NCBI RefSeq assembly: GCF_902490045.1
Contig: NZ_CABUCJ010000009.1
Location: 1 to 37,566 of the forward strand
Reading direction: 5' to 3'
DNA: 37,566 nucleotides
DNA from: an uncultured Anaerotruncus sp.
GTDB lineage: Bacteria > Bacillota > Clostridia > Oscillospirales > Ruminococcaceae
Part shown: positions 6,246 to 14,112 of the stretch, in pieces
How positions within the stretch are numbered: position 1 is the stretch's first letter
Layout: the number at the start of each line of letters is the position of its first letter
Program-made: the position numbers and the translations under genes
Notes under the pieces: generated by a model
The model's database searches: none
What the model saw: the letters and a program-made list of their open reading frames with translations, nothing else
Told to the model about the DNA's origin: nothing

Positions 6246-7529
6246 ATGAAACTGGAACGGGAAGGCATCCAAATCATCCCCGAATCGGAGCAGAAGACCG
6301 GACTGTGGGATATGGCGTTCGTCTGGTTCTGCGCCAACGTGGCGGTTCCGCGCCTGCTGATGGGCGGCTCGATGGCCGGGCTCGGCTTCGCGCGCGCGGC
6401 CGCCATGCTGCTGTGGGGCAACGTGCTCGTCATCCTCCCGCTGCTCGCACTCGGCGTCATCGGCTACAAGGTGCGCATCCCGACCATGGCGGCGGCCCGC
6501 ATGACCTTCGGCATCAAGGGCTCCTACGTCCCCGCCATCGCCAACGCGGTCCAGCTCATCGGATGGGGCGCGTCGGTCACCGTCGTCTGCGGCAGCTCGA
6601 TCGACGCGGTCGTCTCCGCCATGACCGGCTACAGCAACATCACGCTCTGGATCATCCTGACCGGCATCGTGCAGCTGCTCATCACCGCCTACGGCTTCCG
6701 CTCGATCACCTGGCTCCAGCGGGTGTCGGTACCGCTGCTGGCGCTGCTGTCGATCTACGCGGCCTACCTCATGATCAAGAATTACGGCTGGAGCAACCTC
6801 ACCTCCTTCCGTCCGGAAAGCCCCATGCCGATCATGCTCGGCATCGATGTGCTCGCGGCCAACGCGTTCGCATGGGGGCCGATGGTGTGCGACTACACCC
6901 GCTATGCGAAGAACAAATCCTCCTCCAGCGTGGGCACGCTGGTCGGGTCCCTCGCGGGCGCGGCGGGCTTCATGTTCGTCGGCATGATCTCCTCGATCGT
7001 GACCGGCGACCCCAACCCCTCCGCCATGCTCGTGTCGCTCGGCCTGGGCGTCCCCGCCCTGCTCATCATCATCCTTTCGAGCGTCACCACCAACGTCATG
7101 AACCTCTACTCGTCCGCAATCTCCTTCGTCAACGTCTTCCCGAAGATCGAACCGTGGAAGATCATCGTGGGCGGCGGCGTGGCGATCACCGGCGTGGCGG
7201 TCATCCCCAACCTGATCGGCCACTTCATCCAGTTCCTCACGATCGTCGGCTCGATCTTCGTGCCGCTGATCGCCATCCTGCTCGTCGACTACTTCCTGCT
7301 CAAAAAGCAGCAGGTCGACGCGGAGCAGCTGCTGGTGGACGACGCCTCCTCCAGCTACTGGTATAAGAACGGCTTCAACGTCCGTGCGATCGTCATCTGG
7401 CTCATCGGCGTGGCGCTCTTCAACATCCTGCCCCACGTCGCCCCGACCCTCGGCGCCACGGTCCCGACCTTCCTGCTGATCGCCGTCGTCTACTATGCGG
7501 TGGAAAAGCTTTCGCCGCGCAAGGCGTGA
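6246..7529 (+). CDS. codB: NCS1-family nucleobase permease, CodB-like
   Basis: This is a cytoplasmic-membrane importer of the nucleobase:cation symporter-1 family. The 427 residues have the NCS1 pattern: a polar N-terminus, about twelve hydrophobic segments from residue 22 onward, the early RMTFGIKGSY loop (E. coli CodB has RFSFGVKGSW) and a mid-protein SVTTNVMNLYSSA helix. ATG 6246 is chosen because AAGGAGGG lies 5 nt upstream; a longer in-frame reading from 5991 adds spacer sequence unlike the family. It is the first gene of the operon with codA 12 bp downstream. Cytosine is the likeliest substrate from context, but related bases (thio-, methyl- or isoguanine-like) cannot be excluded. Confidence 0.88.
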   Translation: MKLEREGIQIIPESEQKTGLWDMAFVWFCANVAVPRLLMGGSMAGLGFARAAAMLLWGNVLVILPLLALGVIGYKVRIPTMAAARMTFGIKGSYVPAIANAVQLIGWGASVTVVCGSSIDAVVSAMTGYSNITLWIILTGIVQLLITAYGFRSITWLQRVSVPLLALLSIYAAYLMIKNYGWSNLTSFRPESPMPIMLGIDVLAANAFAWGPMVCDYTRYAKNKSSSSVGTLVGSLAGAAGFMFVGMISSIVTGDPNPSAMLVSLGLGVPALLIIILSSVTTNVMNLYSSAISFVNVFPKIEPWKIIVGGGVAITGVAVIPNLIGHFIQFLTIVGSIFVPLIAILLVDYFLLKKQQVDAEQLLVDDASSSYWYKNGFNVRAIVIWLIGVALFNILPHVAPTLGATVPTFLLIAVVYYAVEKLSPRKA

Positions 7530-7541
7530 GGAGGAGAGAAG

Positions 7542-8825
7542 ATGCGGGAAGAACTGTTCGTCAAAAACGCCCGTCTGCGCGGCAGGGACGCGCTTCACGG
7601 CATCCACATCCGCGAGGGGAAATTCTACCGCGTCGCGCCCGCCGATGAGCTGGCCCCGCCCGAGGGCGCGCGGGTGATCGACGCGGGCGGGAGGCTCGTG
7701 ATCCCGCCCCTCTGCGACCCCCACCAGCACCTCGACGCCACGCTGAGCGTGGGAAATCCCCGCTACAACATGAGCGGCACCCTGCTGGAGGGCATCCAGA
7801 TCTGGGGGGAGCGCAAGCAGACGCTCACCAAGGAGGTCATCAAGGAAAACGCAATCAAGGCGATCAAATGGGAGGTCGCCAACGGCGTGCTGCGGATGCG
7901 CACCCACGCCGACGCGACCGACCGAAGCCTGCTCACGGTGGAGGCGCTCGCCGAGGTGCGCGAGGAGATGAAGGATCTCGTGGACCTGCAGATCGTCGCA
8001 TTTCCGCAGGACTGCGTCTTCACCTTCGAGGGCGGGACCGGCCTAATGGAACGCGCGATGCAGATGGGCTGCGACGTGGTCGGCGGGCTGCCCTACATCG
8101 AGTTCTCACGGGAGGACGGGGTCGCGGACGTGAAGTTCGCCTTCGACCTCGCGGAGAAGTACGGGGCGCTCGTGGACATCCACTGCGACGAAAACACCGA
8201 CGACCAGTCGCGGTTCGTCGAGGTGGTGGCGCGCGAGGCGATCGTGCGCGGCATGGAGGGCCGCGCGACCGCCAGCCATACGACCGCCATGCACAACTAC
8301 AACAACGACTACGCCTTCAAGCTGATGGGGGTTTTGCAGCGGGCAAACCTCAACATCATCACCAATCCCTATCCCAACTCGGTGCTCCAGAACCGGACCG
8401 ACGGCTATCCCCGCCGGCGGGGGTGCACGCGTGTGGACGAGCTGCTCGCGGCGGGGATCAACGTCTGCATCGGGCACGACGACCTGATGGACCCCTGGTA
8501 CCCGATGGGCAAGGGCTCGATGCTCGGCGCGGCAAACCTGCTGATGCACACCGCGCAGCTCAGCGGCTACGACCAGATCGGCCAGCTGCTGGATATGGTC
8601 ACCGTCAATTCCGCCCGGACGATGTGCCTGGAGGATTACGGCATCGAGGAGGGCAACTCCGCCGACTTCGTGGTGCTCGACGCGGACACCCCCTTCGACG
8701 CGGTCCGCCTCACCTGCGAATGCCTCTATGTGGTCCGGCGCGGAAAGATCGTCTGCGAGACGACGCCCGCGCGCCGCGAGCTCCGGTTCGGCGGACAGAC
8801 CGAAAACATCGATTTTAAGCTCTGA
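7542..8825 (+). CDS. codA: Cytosine deaminase, amidohydrolase superfamily
   Basis: This enzyme hydrolyses cytosine to uracil and ammonia, feeding pyrimidine salvage. It has 427 residues, like E. coli CodA, and the key residues fall at the same numbers: metal ligands H61 and H63 (HQHLD), Q156 (IVAFPQ), H214 and catalytic E217 (DIHCDE), H246 (ASHTTAMH), and D313/D314 (GHDD). SGTLLEGIQIWGERK and DPWYPMG are further family blocks. The ribosome binding site GAGGAGAG lies in the 12-bp gap after codB. Some members deaminate isoguanine or modified cytosines, so the specificity is inferred from family and context. Co-occurrence with a permease and a desulfidase suggests a base-salvage operon. Confidence 0.93.
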   Translation: MREELFVKNARLRGRDALHGIHIREGKFYRVAPADELAPPEGARVIDAGGRLVIPPLCDPHQHLDATLSVGNPRYNMSGTLLEGIQIWGERKQTLTKEVIKENAIKAIKWEVANGVLRMRTHADATDRSLLTVEALAEVREEMKDLVDLQIVAFPQDCVFTFEGGTGLMERAMQMGCDVVGGLPYIEFSREDGVADVKFAFDLAEKYGALVDIHCDENTDDQSRFVEVVAREAIVRGMEGRATASHTTAMHNYNNDYAFKLMGVLQRANLNIITNPYPNSVLQNRTDGYPRRRGCTRVDELLAAGINVCIGHDDLMDPWYPMGKGSMLGAANLLMHTAQLSGYDQIGQLLDMVTVNSARTMCLEDYGIEEGNSADFVVLDADTPFDAVRLTCECLYVVRRGKIVCETTPARRELRFGGQTENIDFKL

Positions 8826-8872
8826 CCGCCGGATGCGGCGGAAAATCAAAACATCTGGAAAGAAGGGTCCGT

Positions 8873-9457
8873 ATGTCACTGCAAAAGGAGGATTCCCGGA
8901 GCAAAAAGATCATCTTCGTGTCGAGCTGCCTGCTCAACACCAACAACAAGGTGCGCGACCTCGCGCGGTACGGCGGATTCAGCCTCGACGTCGTCAAAAT
9001 CCTGCACAAGTACGACCTTGGCATGCAGCAGATGGACTGCCCCGAGACGCTCTACCTCGGCATCCAGCGCTGGCAGCACACCAAGAACCTCTACGACAAC
9101 GTCGGCTTCCGCCGCTTCTGCCGCCAGATCGCCGTGCGCAACGTCGATTACATGGAGAGCTACGTCCAGATGGGCTACCAGACGGTGGCAGTGCTCTCCT
9201 GCAACGGCTCCCCGACCTGCGGCGTGACGCTGACCAGCCACAACGACGACTGGGGCGGCCCGCCCAAGGAGCTCGACTACGGCGACGCGCTCGTCGAGGG
9301 CACCGGCGTCTTCATCGAGGAACTGCAAAAGGAGATCATGGAGAGGGGCATCCTGATGCCGCCCTTCTACGGCCTCAACCTCGACGAACCGGCGAAGCCC
9401 TTTGAAAAAATTCTCTCCGAGTTTGAGCAGTTTATCGCCGACCTCATGGAAAACTGA
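8873..9457 (+). CDS. TudS-related putative desulfidase
   Basis: The 194-residue product resembles the TudS-related branch of DUF523-type proteins, whose characterised relative TudS removes sulfur from 2-thiouracil using a [4Fe-4S] cluster held by three cysteines. Candidate ligands are C19 (SSCLLN), C56 (QMDCPE) and C116 (NGSPTCG); C83 and C110 are additional. The N-terminal SSCLLNTNNKVRDLARYGG block is the family hallmark. It is soluble with no signal peptide. GAAGG lies 6 nt before the ATG, 47 bp after codA, and the operon terminator follows. Its place behind a base permease and cytosine deaminase suggests it desulfurises a thiolated pyrimidine before or after deamination. The substrate is inference only. 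Confidence 0.75.
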   Translation: MSLQKEDSRSKKIIFVSSCLLNTNNKVRDLARYGGFSLDVVKILHKYDLGMQQMDCPETLYLGIQRWQHTKNLYDNVGFRRFCRQIAVRNVDYMESYVQMGYQTVAVLSCNGSPTCGVTLTSHNDDWGGPPKELDYGDALVEGTGVFIEELQKEIMERGILMPPFYGLNLDEPAKPFEKILSEFEQFIADLMEN

Positions 9458-9481
9458 ACCGGCAGCACCTTCCTCAACAAA

Positions 9482-9517
9482 AGAAGCGCCCGGCCGCGAT
9501 TGCGGCCGGGCGCTTCT
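9482..9517. terminator. Strong bidirectional terminator
   Basis: A perfect 16-bp stem (9482-9497 with 9502-9517) with a GATT loop lies between the convergent codBA and fabD-aroEK units. The minus-strand reading is followed by TTTTGTTG and the plus-strand reading by GATTCTT, so it works better for aroK but probably serves both. Confidence 0.85.
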
Positions 9518-9539
9518 GATTCTTATAAGGAAGGGGCCG

Positions 9540-10043
9540 TCAGCCCCGTCCGGCGCGGATTTGGGCGACCGCCCCGGCGACCGCTTCAGGCTCGGCGGAC
9601 GCGTCCACGACGGCGTTCGCGGCGGCGAGATAGGCGGGACGGCGGGCGTCGAAGAGGGCCCGCAGCTCCTCCGGGGAGCTGCGCCGCACGATCGGCCGGT
9701 CGCTGCCGCGGATGCGCTCCAGGCAGGCGGCGAACGGCGCGTCGAGGAAGACGACGAGGTCGCGCGGGGAGAGGACCTCCCGGTTGCGCGGATAGGTCAG
9801 CGCGCCGCCGCCCGTCGAGACGACGCAGTCCGCGCGGCCCGCGAGGGCCCGGACCGCCTCGTGCTCGAGGTCGCGGAAGCGCGCCTCGCCGTATTCGGCG
9901 AAGATGGCGGGGATCGCCATGCCCGCCCCCGCCTCGATTTCGGCGTCGAGGTCGGCGTACGCCATCCCGAGCCGCCGGGCGAGCAGGGTGCCCACGGTCG
10001 TCTTGCCGCAGCCCATGAAGCCGCAGAGGATGATGTTGTTCAT
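9540..10043 (-). CDS. aroK: Shikimate kinase
   Basis: It phosphorylates shikimate to shikimate-3-phosphate in the chorismate pathway. The product has 167 residues, typical for the family. It shows the Walker A loop GFMGCGKTT (8-16), the substrate-binding DLDAEIE segment, STGGGALTYPRN (shikimate site) and the late RRPAY segment of the adenine-binding loop. Its ATG overlaps the aroE stop by 4 bp (ATGA), implying translational coupling. It is the last gene of the leftward fabD-aroE-aroK unit and runs into the terminator at 9482-9517. Confidence 0.95.
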   Translation of the reverse strand: MNNIILCGFMGCGKTTVGTLLARRLGMAYADLDAEIEAGAGMAIPAIFAEYGEARFRDLEHEAVRALAGRADCVVSTGGGALTYPRNREVLSPRDLVVFLDAPFAACLERIRGSDRPIVRRSSPEELRALFDARRPAYLAAANAVVDASAEPEAVAGAVAQIRAGRG

Positions 10044-10882
10044 GTCGTTTGCTCCTTCAGCAGCAGGCGGGCGGCCATTTCGTCCACGATCCTGCCGACG
10101 GCGCGGTCGGAAAACCGGGCGCCGTGCCAGATCTCATGGGCGATCGCCGCCTGCCAGACGAGCATCTCCATGCCGCCGACCGCCTTGACGCCGCGTTCGC
10201 GCGCATGGCGCAGCAGCAGCGTCTCGGAGGGGTTGTAAATGCAGTCGAAGACGGTATCCACCCCGTCGAGCAGGGCGGGCGGCACCGGGCAGGCGTCCGT
10301 GTTCGGGTACATGCCCACGGGGGTTCCGTTGATGAGCAGCGAGAAGCGCCCGCCGAGGGAGGCGATGTCGCGCACCGAAAGCTCCGCCCCGAGCTTTTCC
10401 CGCGCCTCGCGCGCGAGTTCGGCGGCCTTTTCGCGGCCGCTCTCCCGCACGGCGACGGTCACCCGCGCGCCCTGCCGCGCGCATTCGAGGGCGAACATCC
10501 GCCCAACCCCGCCCGCGCCGAGCACGCAGATTTCGCCCCCGATGGCGACGCCGTGCGCCCCCAGGGCGCGCAGAAAGCCGCCACAGTCGGTGTTGTCACC
10601 GACCAGGCGGCCGTCCGCGTTATGCACGGCGTTGACCGCGCCGAAGAGGCGCGCGCCCTCGCCGAGGGAGTCGAGCAGGGGGATGACGGCGCGCTTATAG
10701 GGGATCGTCACGTTGAAGGCGGCGAGCTCCCGCAGGGTATCCGCCTGGGACGCGAGCTGCTCGGGAGGAATATCGAGAAGCGCGTAGTCCGCGTCGATGC
10801 CCTCCAGCGCGAAGAGGCGCCGGTGGATCTCGGGGGAGAGCGAATGGCCGAGCGGGTGTCCGATCAAAGCATACCGTTTCAT
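10040..10882 (-). CDS. aroE: Shikimate dehydrogenase (NADP+)
   Basis: It reduces 3-dehydroshikimate to shikimate. The 280 residues show the N-terminal substrate domain with GHSLSPEIH (S14, S16), the catalytic lysine in NVTIPYK (K63), NTDCGGF with the catalytic D99, and the nucleotide-binding GAGGVGR (122-128), followed by NGTPVGMYP and the C-terminal GGMEMLVWQ segment. AAGGAG lies 10 nt before the ATG and 33 bp separate it from fabD. Pairing two shikimate genes with fabD in one leftward unit is not the common Firmicute arrangement. Confidence 0.96.
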   Translation of the reverse strand: MKRYALIGHPLGHSLSPEIHRRLFALEGIDADYALLDIPPEQLASQADTLRELAAFNVTIPYKRAVIPLLDSLGEGARLFGAVNAVHNADGRLVGDNTDCGGFLRALGAHGVAIGGEICVLGAGGVGRMFALECARQGARVTVAVRESGREKAAELAREAREKLGAELSVRDIASLGGRFSLLINGTPVGMYPNTDACPVPPALLDGVDTVFDCIYNPSETLLLRHARERGVKAVGGMEMLVWQAAIAHEIWHGARFSDRAVGRIVDEMAARLLLKEQTT

Positions 10883-10915
10883 AGGACCCGGACTCCTTAT
10901 GTCAATTGTCGGAAA

Positions 10916-11833
10916 TTACAGCGTTTCGCGCAGCTTTTCGACCGCGCTGGGCTTTTCGATGTTGCAGGCGCTGACCTGTTTGAAGCCGCGCTTGATGAGG
11001 GAGGTGAGCACCTTGTTGGGGCCGAGCTCGATGAACATGTCGACGCCGTCGGCCACCATGTCGGAGACCTCCTCGTGGAAGTGCACGGGGGAGACGAGGT
11101 GCTGGATGAGGTACTGGCGCAGGTCTGCGTCGGGATGGATCCGGCGGCCGGTGATGTTGGAGTAGAAGGGGATGGCCAGCGGATGGAATTCGACGTCGGC
11201 GATCGCCGTGGAGAATTCCTGCGCGGCGGAGGCCATCAGCTTGGAGTGGAAGGCGCTGGACACCGCCAGCTTCTTGGCCTTGTAGCCCATGCCGGCAAGC
11301 GCCTCGGCGGCGGCCTCGGCGGCGGCGTTTTCGCCCGCGATGACCGTCTGGGTGGCGTTGTTGTAGTTGACGGGCAGGACGTAGCCGGGGGTCTCCTTGC
11401 AGACGCGGGCGATCGTCCGCTCGTCGCTGCCGATAATCGCGTACATGCTGCCGGGGTTCCTGTCGGCGGCGCGCTGCATCGCGAGGCCGCGCGCGGCGAT
11501 CATCCGGAAGCCGTCCTCGAGCGAGAAGGCGCCCGCCGCGGTCAGCGCGGCGTATTCGCCCAGCGAGTGGCCCGCCACGGCGGAGGGCTCGCACATCTGG
11601 GAGACGACCGAATAGGCGGCCATCGAAACGGCAAAGATAGCGGGCTGGGAGATTTTCGTCTGCGCGAGGGTTTCGGCGTCGCCTTCAAAGGTGACCTTCG
11701 CCAAATCGAACCCGAGCACGTCGCTGCCGCACTCATAGACGCTGCGGACCGACTCAAAGCTGTCGTACAGCTCCTTGCCCATGCCCGGGTACTGGGAGCC
11801 CTGCCCGCTGAATACAAAAGCTAACTTCGACAT
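10916..11833 (-). CDS. fabD: Malonyl-CoA:ACP transacylase
   Basis: It loads malonyl groups from CoA onto acyl carrier protein. The 305 residues contain the oxyanion-hole GQGSQYPGMG (10-19), the nucleophile S90 in GHSLGEYAAL, R115, which binds the malonyl carboxylate, and H196 in SSAFHSK. ATG 11833 is used: GAGGGG lies 6 nt upstream, and a longer frame to 11893 adds an unlikely 20 residues. It is the first gene of the leftward unit, transcribed from a promoter facing that of fabH, so malonyl loading is divergently linked to the elongation genes. Confidence 0.96.
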   Translation of the reverse strand: MSKLAFVFSGQGSQYPGMGKELYDSFESVRSVYECGSDVLGFDLAKVTFEGDAETLAQTKISQPAIFAVSMAAYSVVSQMCEPSAVAGHSLGEYAALTAAGAFSLEDGFRMIAARGLAMQRAADRNPGSMYAIIGSDERTIARVCKETPGYVLPVNYNNATQTVIAGENAAAEAAAEALAGMGYKAKKLAVSSAFHSKLMASAAQEFSTAIADVEFHPLAIPFYSNITGRRIHPDADLRQYLIQHLVSPVHFHEEVSDMVADGVDMFIELGPNKVLTSLIKRGFKQVSACNIEKPSAVEKLRETL

Positions 11834-11903
11834 CAATAACCCCTCATTCCTATAAAAGTTGACCGCGTCCGGACAAAAAAAGAAAATATTCACAAATTAA
11901 TAG

Positions 11904-11933
11904 TTGACAAATTGGCCCGGTTGACGGTATGAT
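11904..11933 (+). promoter_or_regulatory. Promoter of fabH-fabK-fabG-fabF-fabZ
   Basis: TTGACA (11904-11909) and TATGAT (11928-11933) are separated by 18 bp. The predicted start is near 11940, giving a leader of about 94 nt. It faces the leftward fabD promoter. Confidence 0.7.
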
Positions 11934-11941
11934 AACAATCG

Positions 11942-11963
11942 AAATATAACAACTGTTACATTT
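11942..11963. promoter_or_regulatory. 22-bp palindrome between two facing fab promoters
   Basis: The half-sites AAAT-n-TAACA (11942-11951) and TGTTA-n-ATTT (11954-11963) are symmetric at 9 of 11 pairs. The centre (11952/11953) lies midway between the two predicted transcription starts, about 11940 rightward and 11963 leftward. One dimer bound here would cover the initial transcribed region of both units. The site resembles MarR-type palindromes more than the FapR consensus. No regulator gene lies nearby. Confidence 0.6.
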
Positions 11964-11969
11964 TTGCCC

Positions 11970-11998
11970 ATTATAGCACAAAGAAATTCATGATGCAA
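11970..11998 (-). promoter_or_regulatory. Promoter of fabD-aroE-aroK
   Basis: On the minus strand TTGCAT (11998-11993) and a perfect TATAAT (11975-11970) are separated by 17 bp. The predicted start is near 11963, giving a leader of about 130 nt that runs through the fabH promoter. The two fab promoters therefore face each other and their transcripts overlap at their 5' ends. Confidence 0.75.
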
Positions 11999-12033
11999 TA
12001 GGCAAAATGTAAAAACGATAATGAGGAGACGCC

Positions 12034-13032
12034 ATGACAGGAATCAGATTTTGCGGTACGGGCAGCTATCTGCCGCCCATGACGGTCGACAACGGCGAAT
12101 ACGCCAAGATCGTGGACACCTCGGACGAATGGATCCGCCCGCGCACGGGCATCGTCACCCGCCACATCGCCAACGGCGAGACCACCTGGCGGATGGGCGC
12201 GCGGGCCGCGAGAGCCGCCATCAACGACGCGGGCATCGACCCCGCGGAGATCGGCCTGGTGCTGGTCACTACGGTCACCGCCGACTTTGCGACCCCGTCG
12301 ATGAGCTGCTGCATCCAGCAGGAGATCGGCGCGAAAAACGCGATGTGCATCGACGTCAACTGCGCCTGCGCGGCGTTCGTCTACGCGGTGGACATGGCGC
12401 GGCGGTACCTCGCCACCGGCGACGGCGTCGGCACGGTGCTCGTCGTGAGCGCGGAGATGCTCTCCCGCCTCACCAACTACGCCGACCGCAGCACCTGCGT
12501 GCTCTTCGGGGACGGCGCGGGCGCCTGCGTGATCAAGGCGGAGGAGGACGGCATGTACGGCGCGATGGTCGGCGCGGACGGCTCCGGCTACGGGCTGATG
12601 TTCTGCAAGAACCCGCCGCCCGCCTCCCCCTGGACCACCAACCCGCCCGAGCCGGACGACGTCTACACCCGCCCCGAGCTGCCCGGGCAGATGGTCATGG
12701 GCGGGCGCGAGATCTACAAGTTCGCGACCAAGATGATGCCGCAGGCGATCAACACCGCCTGCGAACGGGCGGGGATCACCTCCGCCGAGCTCGACTGGAT
12801 CGTGCCGCACCAGGCCAACGTGCGCATCGTCCAGACGGCGATGAAAAACCTCGGCCTGCCGATGGAAAAGGCGTTCATGACGATCGACCACACGGGCAAC
12901 ACCTCGTCCGCCTCGGCGGCCATCGCGCTCGACGAGCTCAACCGGAGCGGCAGGCTCCGGCGCGGCGACAAGGTCGGCATCGCGGGCTTCGGCGCGGGGC
13001 TCACCTACGGCGGGGCGGTCTTCACCTGGTGA
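12034..13032 (+). CDS. fabH: 3-oxoacyl-ACP synthase III (KAS III)
   Basis: It starts fatty-acid synthesis by condensing acetyl-CoA or a branched acyl-CoA with malonyl-ACP. The 332 residues carry the KAS III triad: C112 in NCACAAF, H259 in VPHQAN and N289 in DHTGNTSSAS. The GFGAGLTYGGAVFTW-type ending is typical. Other blocks are DTSDEWIRPRTGI near the N-terminus. The ribosome binding site is GAGGAG. It is the first gene of the rightward fab operon. Acyl-primer preference cannot be read from sequence alone. Confidence 0.96.
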   Translation: MTGIRFCGTGSYLPPMTVDNGEYAKIVDTSDEWIRPRTGIVTRHIANGETTWRMGARAARAAINDAGIDPAEIGLVLVTTVTADFATPSMSCCIQQEIGAKNAMCIDVNCACAAFVYAVDMARRYLATGDGVGTVLVVSAEMLSRLTNYADRSTCVLFGDGAGACVIKAEEDGMYGAMVGADGSGYGLMFCKNPPPASPWTTNPPEPDDVYTRPELPGQMVMGGREIYKFATKMMPQAINTACERAGITSAELDWIVPHQANVRIVQTAMKNLGLPMEKAFMTIDHTGNTSSASAAIALDELNRSGRLRRGDKVGIAGFGAGLTYGGAVFTW

Positions 13033-13155
13033 GGAATCCGGAAAATCCTGCCGGACACGCGCATGGGGCGCGATGATCATAGAGATGAAGCGGCGGACGC
13101 CACGGGCGGCGCCGGAGGGGCGCGGCCCCACAGTTTTACGTGGAGGAGAAAACCA

Positions 13156-14112
13156 ATGCTGAAAACAAAAATAACCGAACTGCTCGGCATCCGCTACCCG
13201 CTCTTTCAGGGCGGCATGGCCTGGGTGGCCGACGCAAAGCTGGCGGCGGCGGTGTCCAACGCCGGCGGCCTCGGGCTCATCGGCGCGGCGGCCGCGCCCG
13301 GCGAGGTGGTCGAGGCGATGATCCGGGAAGCGAAGTCCCTCACCGACAAACCCTTCGGCGTGAACGTCATGCTCATGAGTCCCTTCGCCGACGATGTGGC
13401 GCGCATCTGCGCCGAACAGCGGGTCGCGGTCGTCACGACGGGTGCGGGCAACCCCGGCAAGTACATGGAGGCGTGGAAGGCCGCGGGCATCAAGGTGATC
13501 CCGGTGGTCGCCTCGGCGGGGATGGCCAAACGGATGGAACGCGCGGGCGCCGACGCGGTCGTCGCCGAGGGCACCGAGTCGGGCGGCCACATCGGCGAAT
13601 TGACCACCATGTGCCTCGTGCCGCAGGTCGCGGACGCGGTGAGCGTGCCGGTCGTCGCGGCGGGCGGCATCGCGGACGGGCGCGGCGTGGCCGCGGCCTT
13701 CGCGCTCGGCGCGCAGGCGGTGCAGTGCGGCACCATCTTCGTCTGCGCCGACGAGAGCCCGGCCTGCGCCAAATACAAGGAGCTCGTCGCCGGAGCCAAG
13801 GACACCGACACGATCGTCACCGGACGGGAGGGCGGCGCGCCCATCCGGTCGCTCAAGACCAAGTTTACAAGGAAGCTCGCGAAGCTCGAGCATGAGGAGA
13901 TCAGCCGCGAGGAGTTTGAACGGATGGCGGCCGGCAGCCTGCGCAAGGCGGTGCAGGACGGAAATCTCGAGGAGGGCACCTTTATGGCGGGCCAGATTTC
14001 GGGGCTTGTGAAGGGCTCCGCGCCCGCGAAGGAGATCGTGGAAAACCTGATGGCGCAGGGGGAGCGTCTCCTCTGCAGCCTGCTTACGGAAAGGGGTATC
14101 ACCATTGAATAA
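13156..14112 (+). CDS. fabK: Enoyl-ACP reductase II, FMN-dependent
   Basis: FabK reduces trans-2-enoyl-ACP with NAD(P)H and FMN; the family is known to be insensitive to triclosan, unlike FabI. The 318 residues form a TIM-barrel of the nitronate monooxygenase-like superfamily with RYPLFQGGMAWVA (13-25), GVNVML, the catalytic-region AEGTESGGHIG (H145) and the phosphate-binding GGIADG (170-175). ATG 13156 is preferred because GGAGGAG lies just upstream; an in-frame ATG at 13063 has no such site and adds non-family residues. The 123-bp gap after fabH holds no clear gene. Many relatives have acpP at this position, which here lies elsewhere. Confidence 0.95.
   Translation: MLKTKITELLGIRYPLFQGGMAWVADAKLAAAVSNAGGLGLIGAAAAPGEVVEAMIREAKSLTDKPFGVNVMLMSPFADDVARICAEQRVAVVTTGAGNPGKYMEAWKAAGIKVIPVVASAGMAKRMERAGADAVVAEGTESGGHIGELTTMCLVPQVADAVSVPVVAAGGIADGRGVAAAFALGAQAVQCGTIFVCADESPACAKYKELVAGAKDTDTIVTGREGGAPIRSLKTKFTRKLAKLEHEEISREEFERMAAGSLRKAVQDGNLEEGTFMAGQISGLVKGSAPAKEIVENLMAQGERLLCSLLTERGITIE

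Noticed and set aside
6174..7907. 577-codon minus-strand ORF over codB and codA
   Set aside because: It is a shadow of two well-supported genes and crosses their boundary.
10049..11824. 591-codon plus-strand ORF over aroE and fabD
   Set aside because: It is a shadow spanning two real genes on the other strand with no start signal.
11942..11963. FapR operator
   Set aside because: The palindrome does not resemble the known FapR consensus (TTAGTACC-type), so I only call it an unassigned site.
13033..13155. Small gene between fabH and fabK
   Set aside because: No ribosome binding site precedes any start codon, and the in-frame reading is just an upstream extension of fabK without family similarity.
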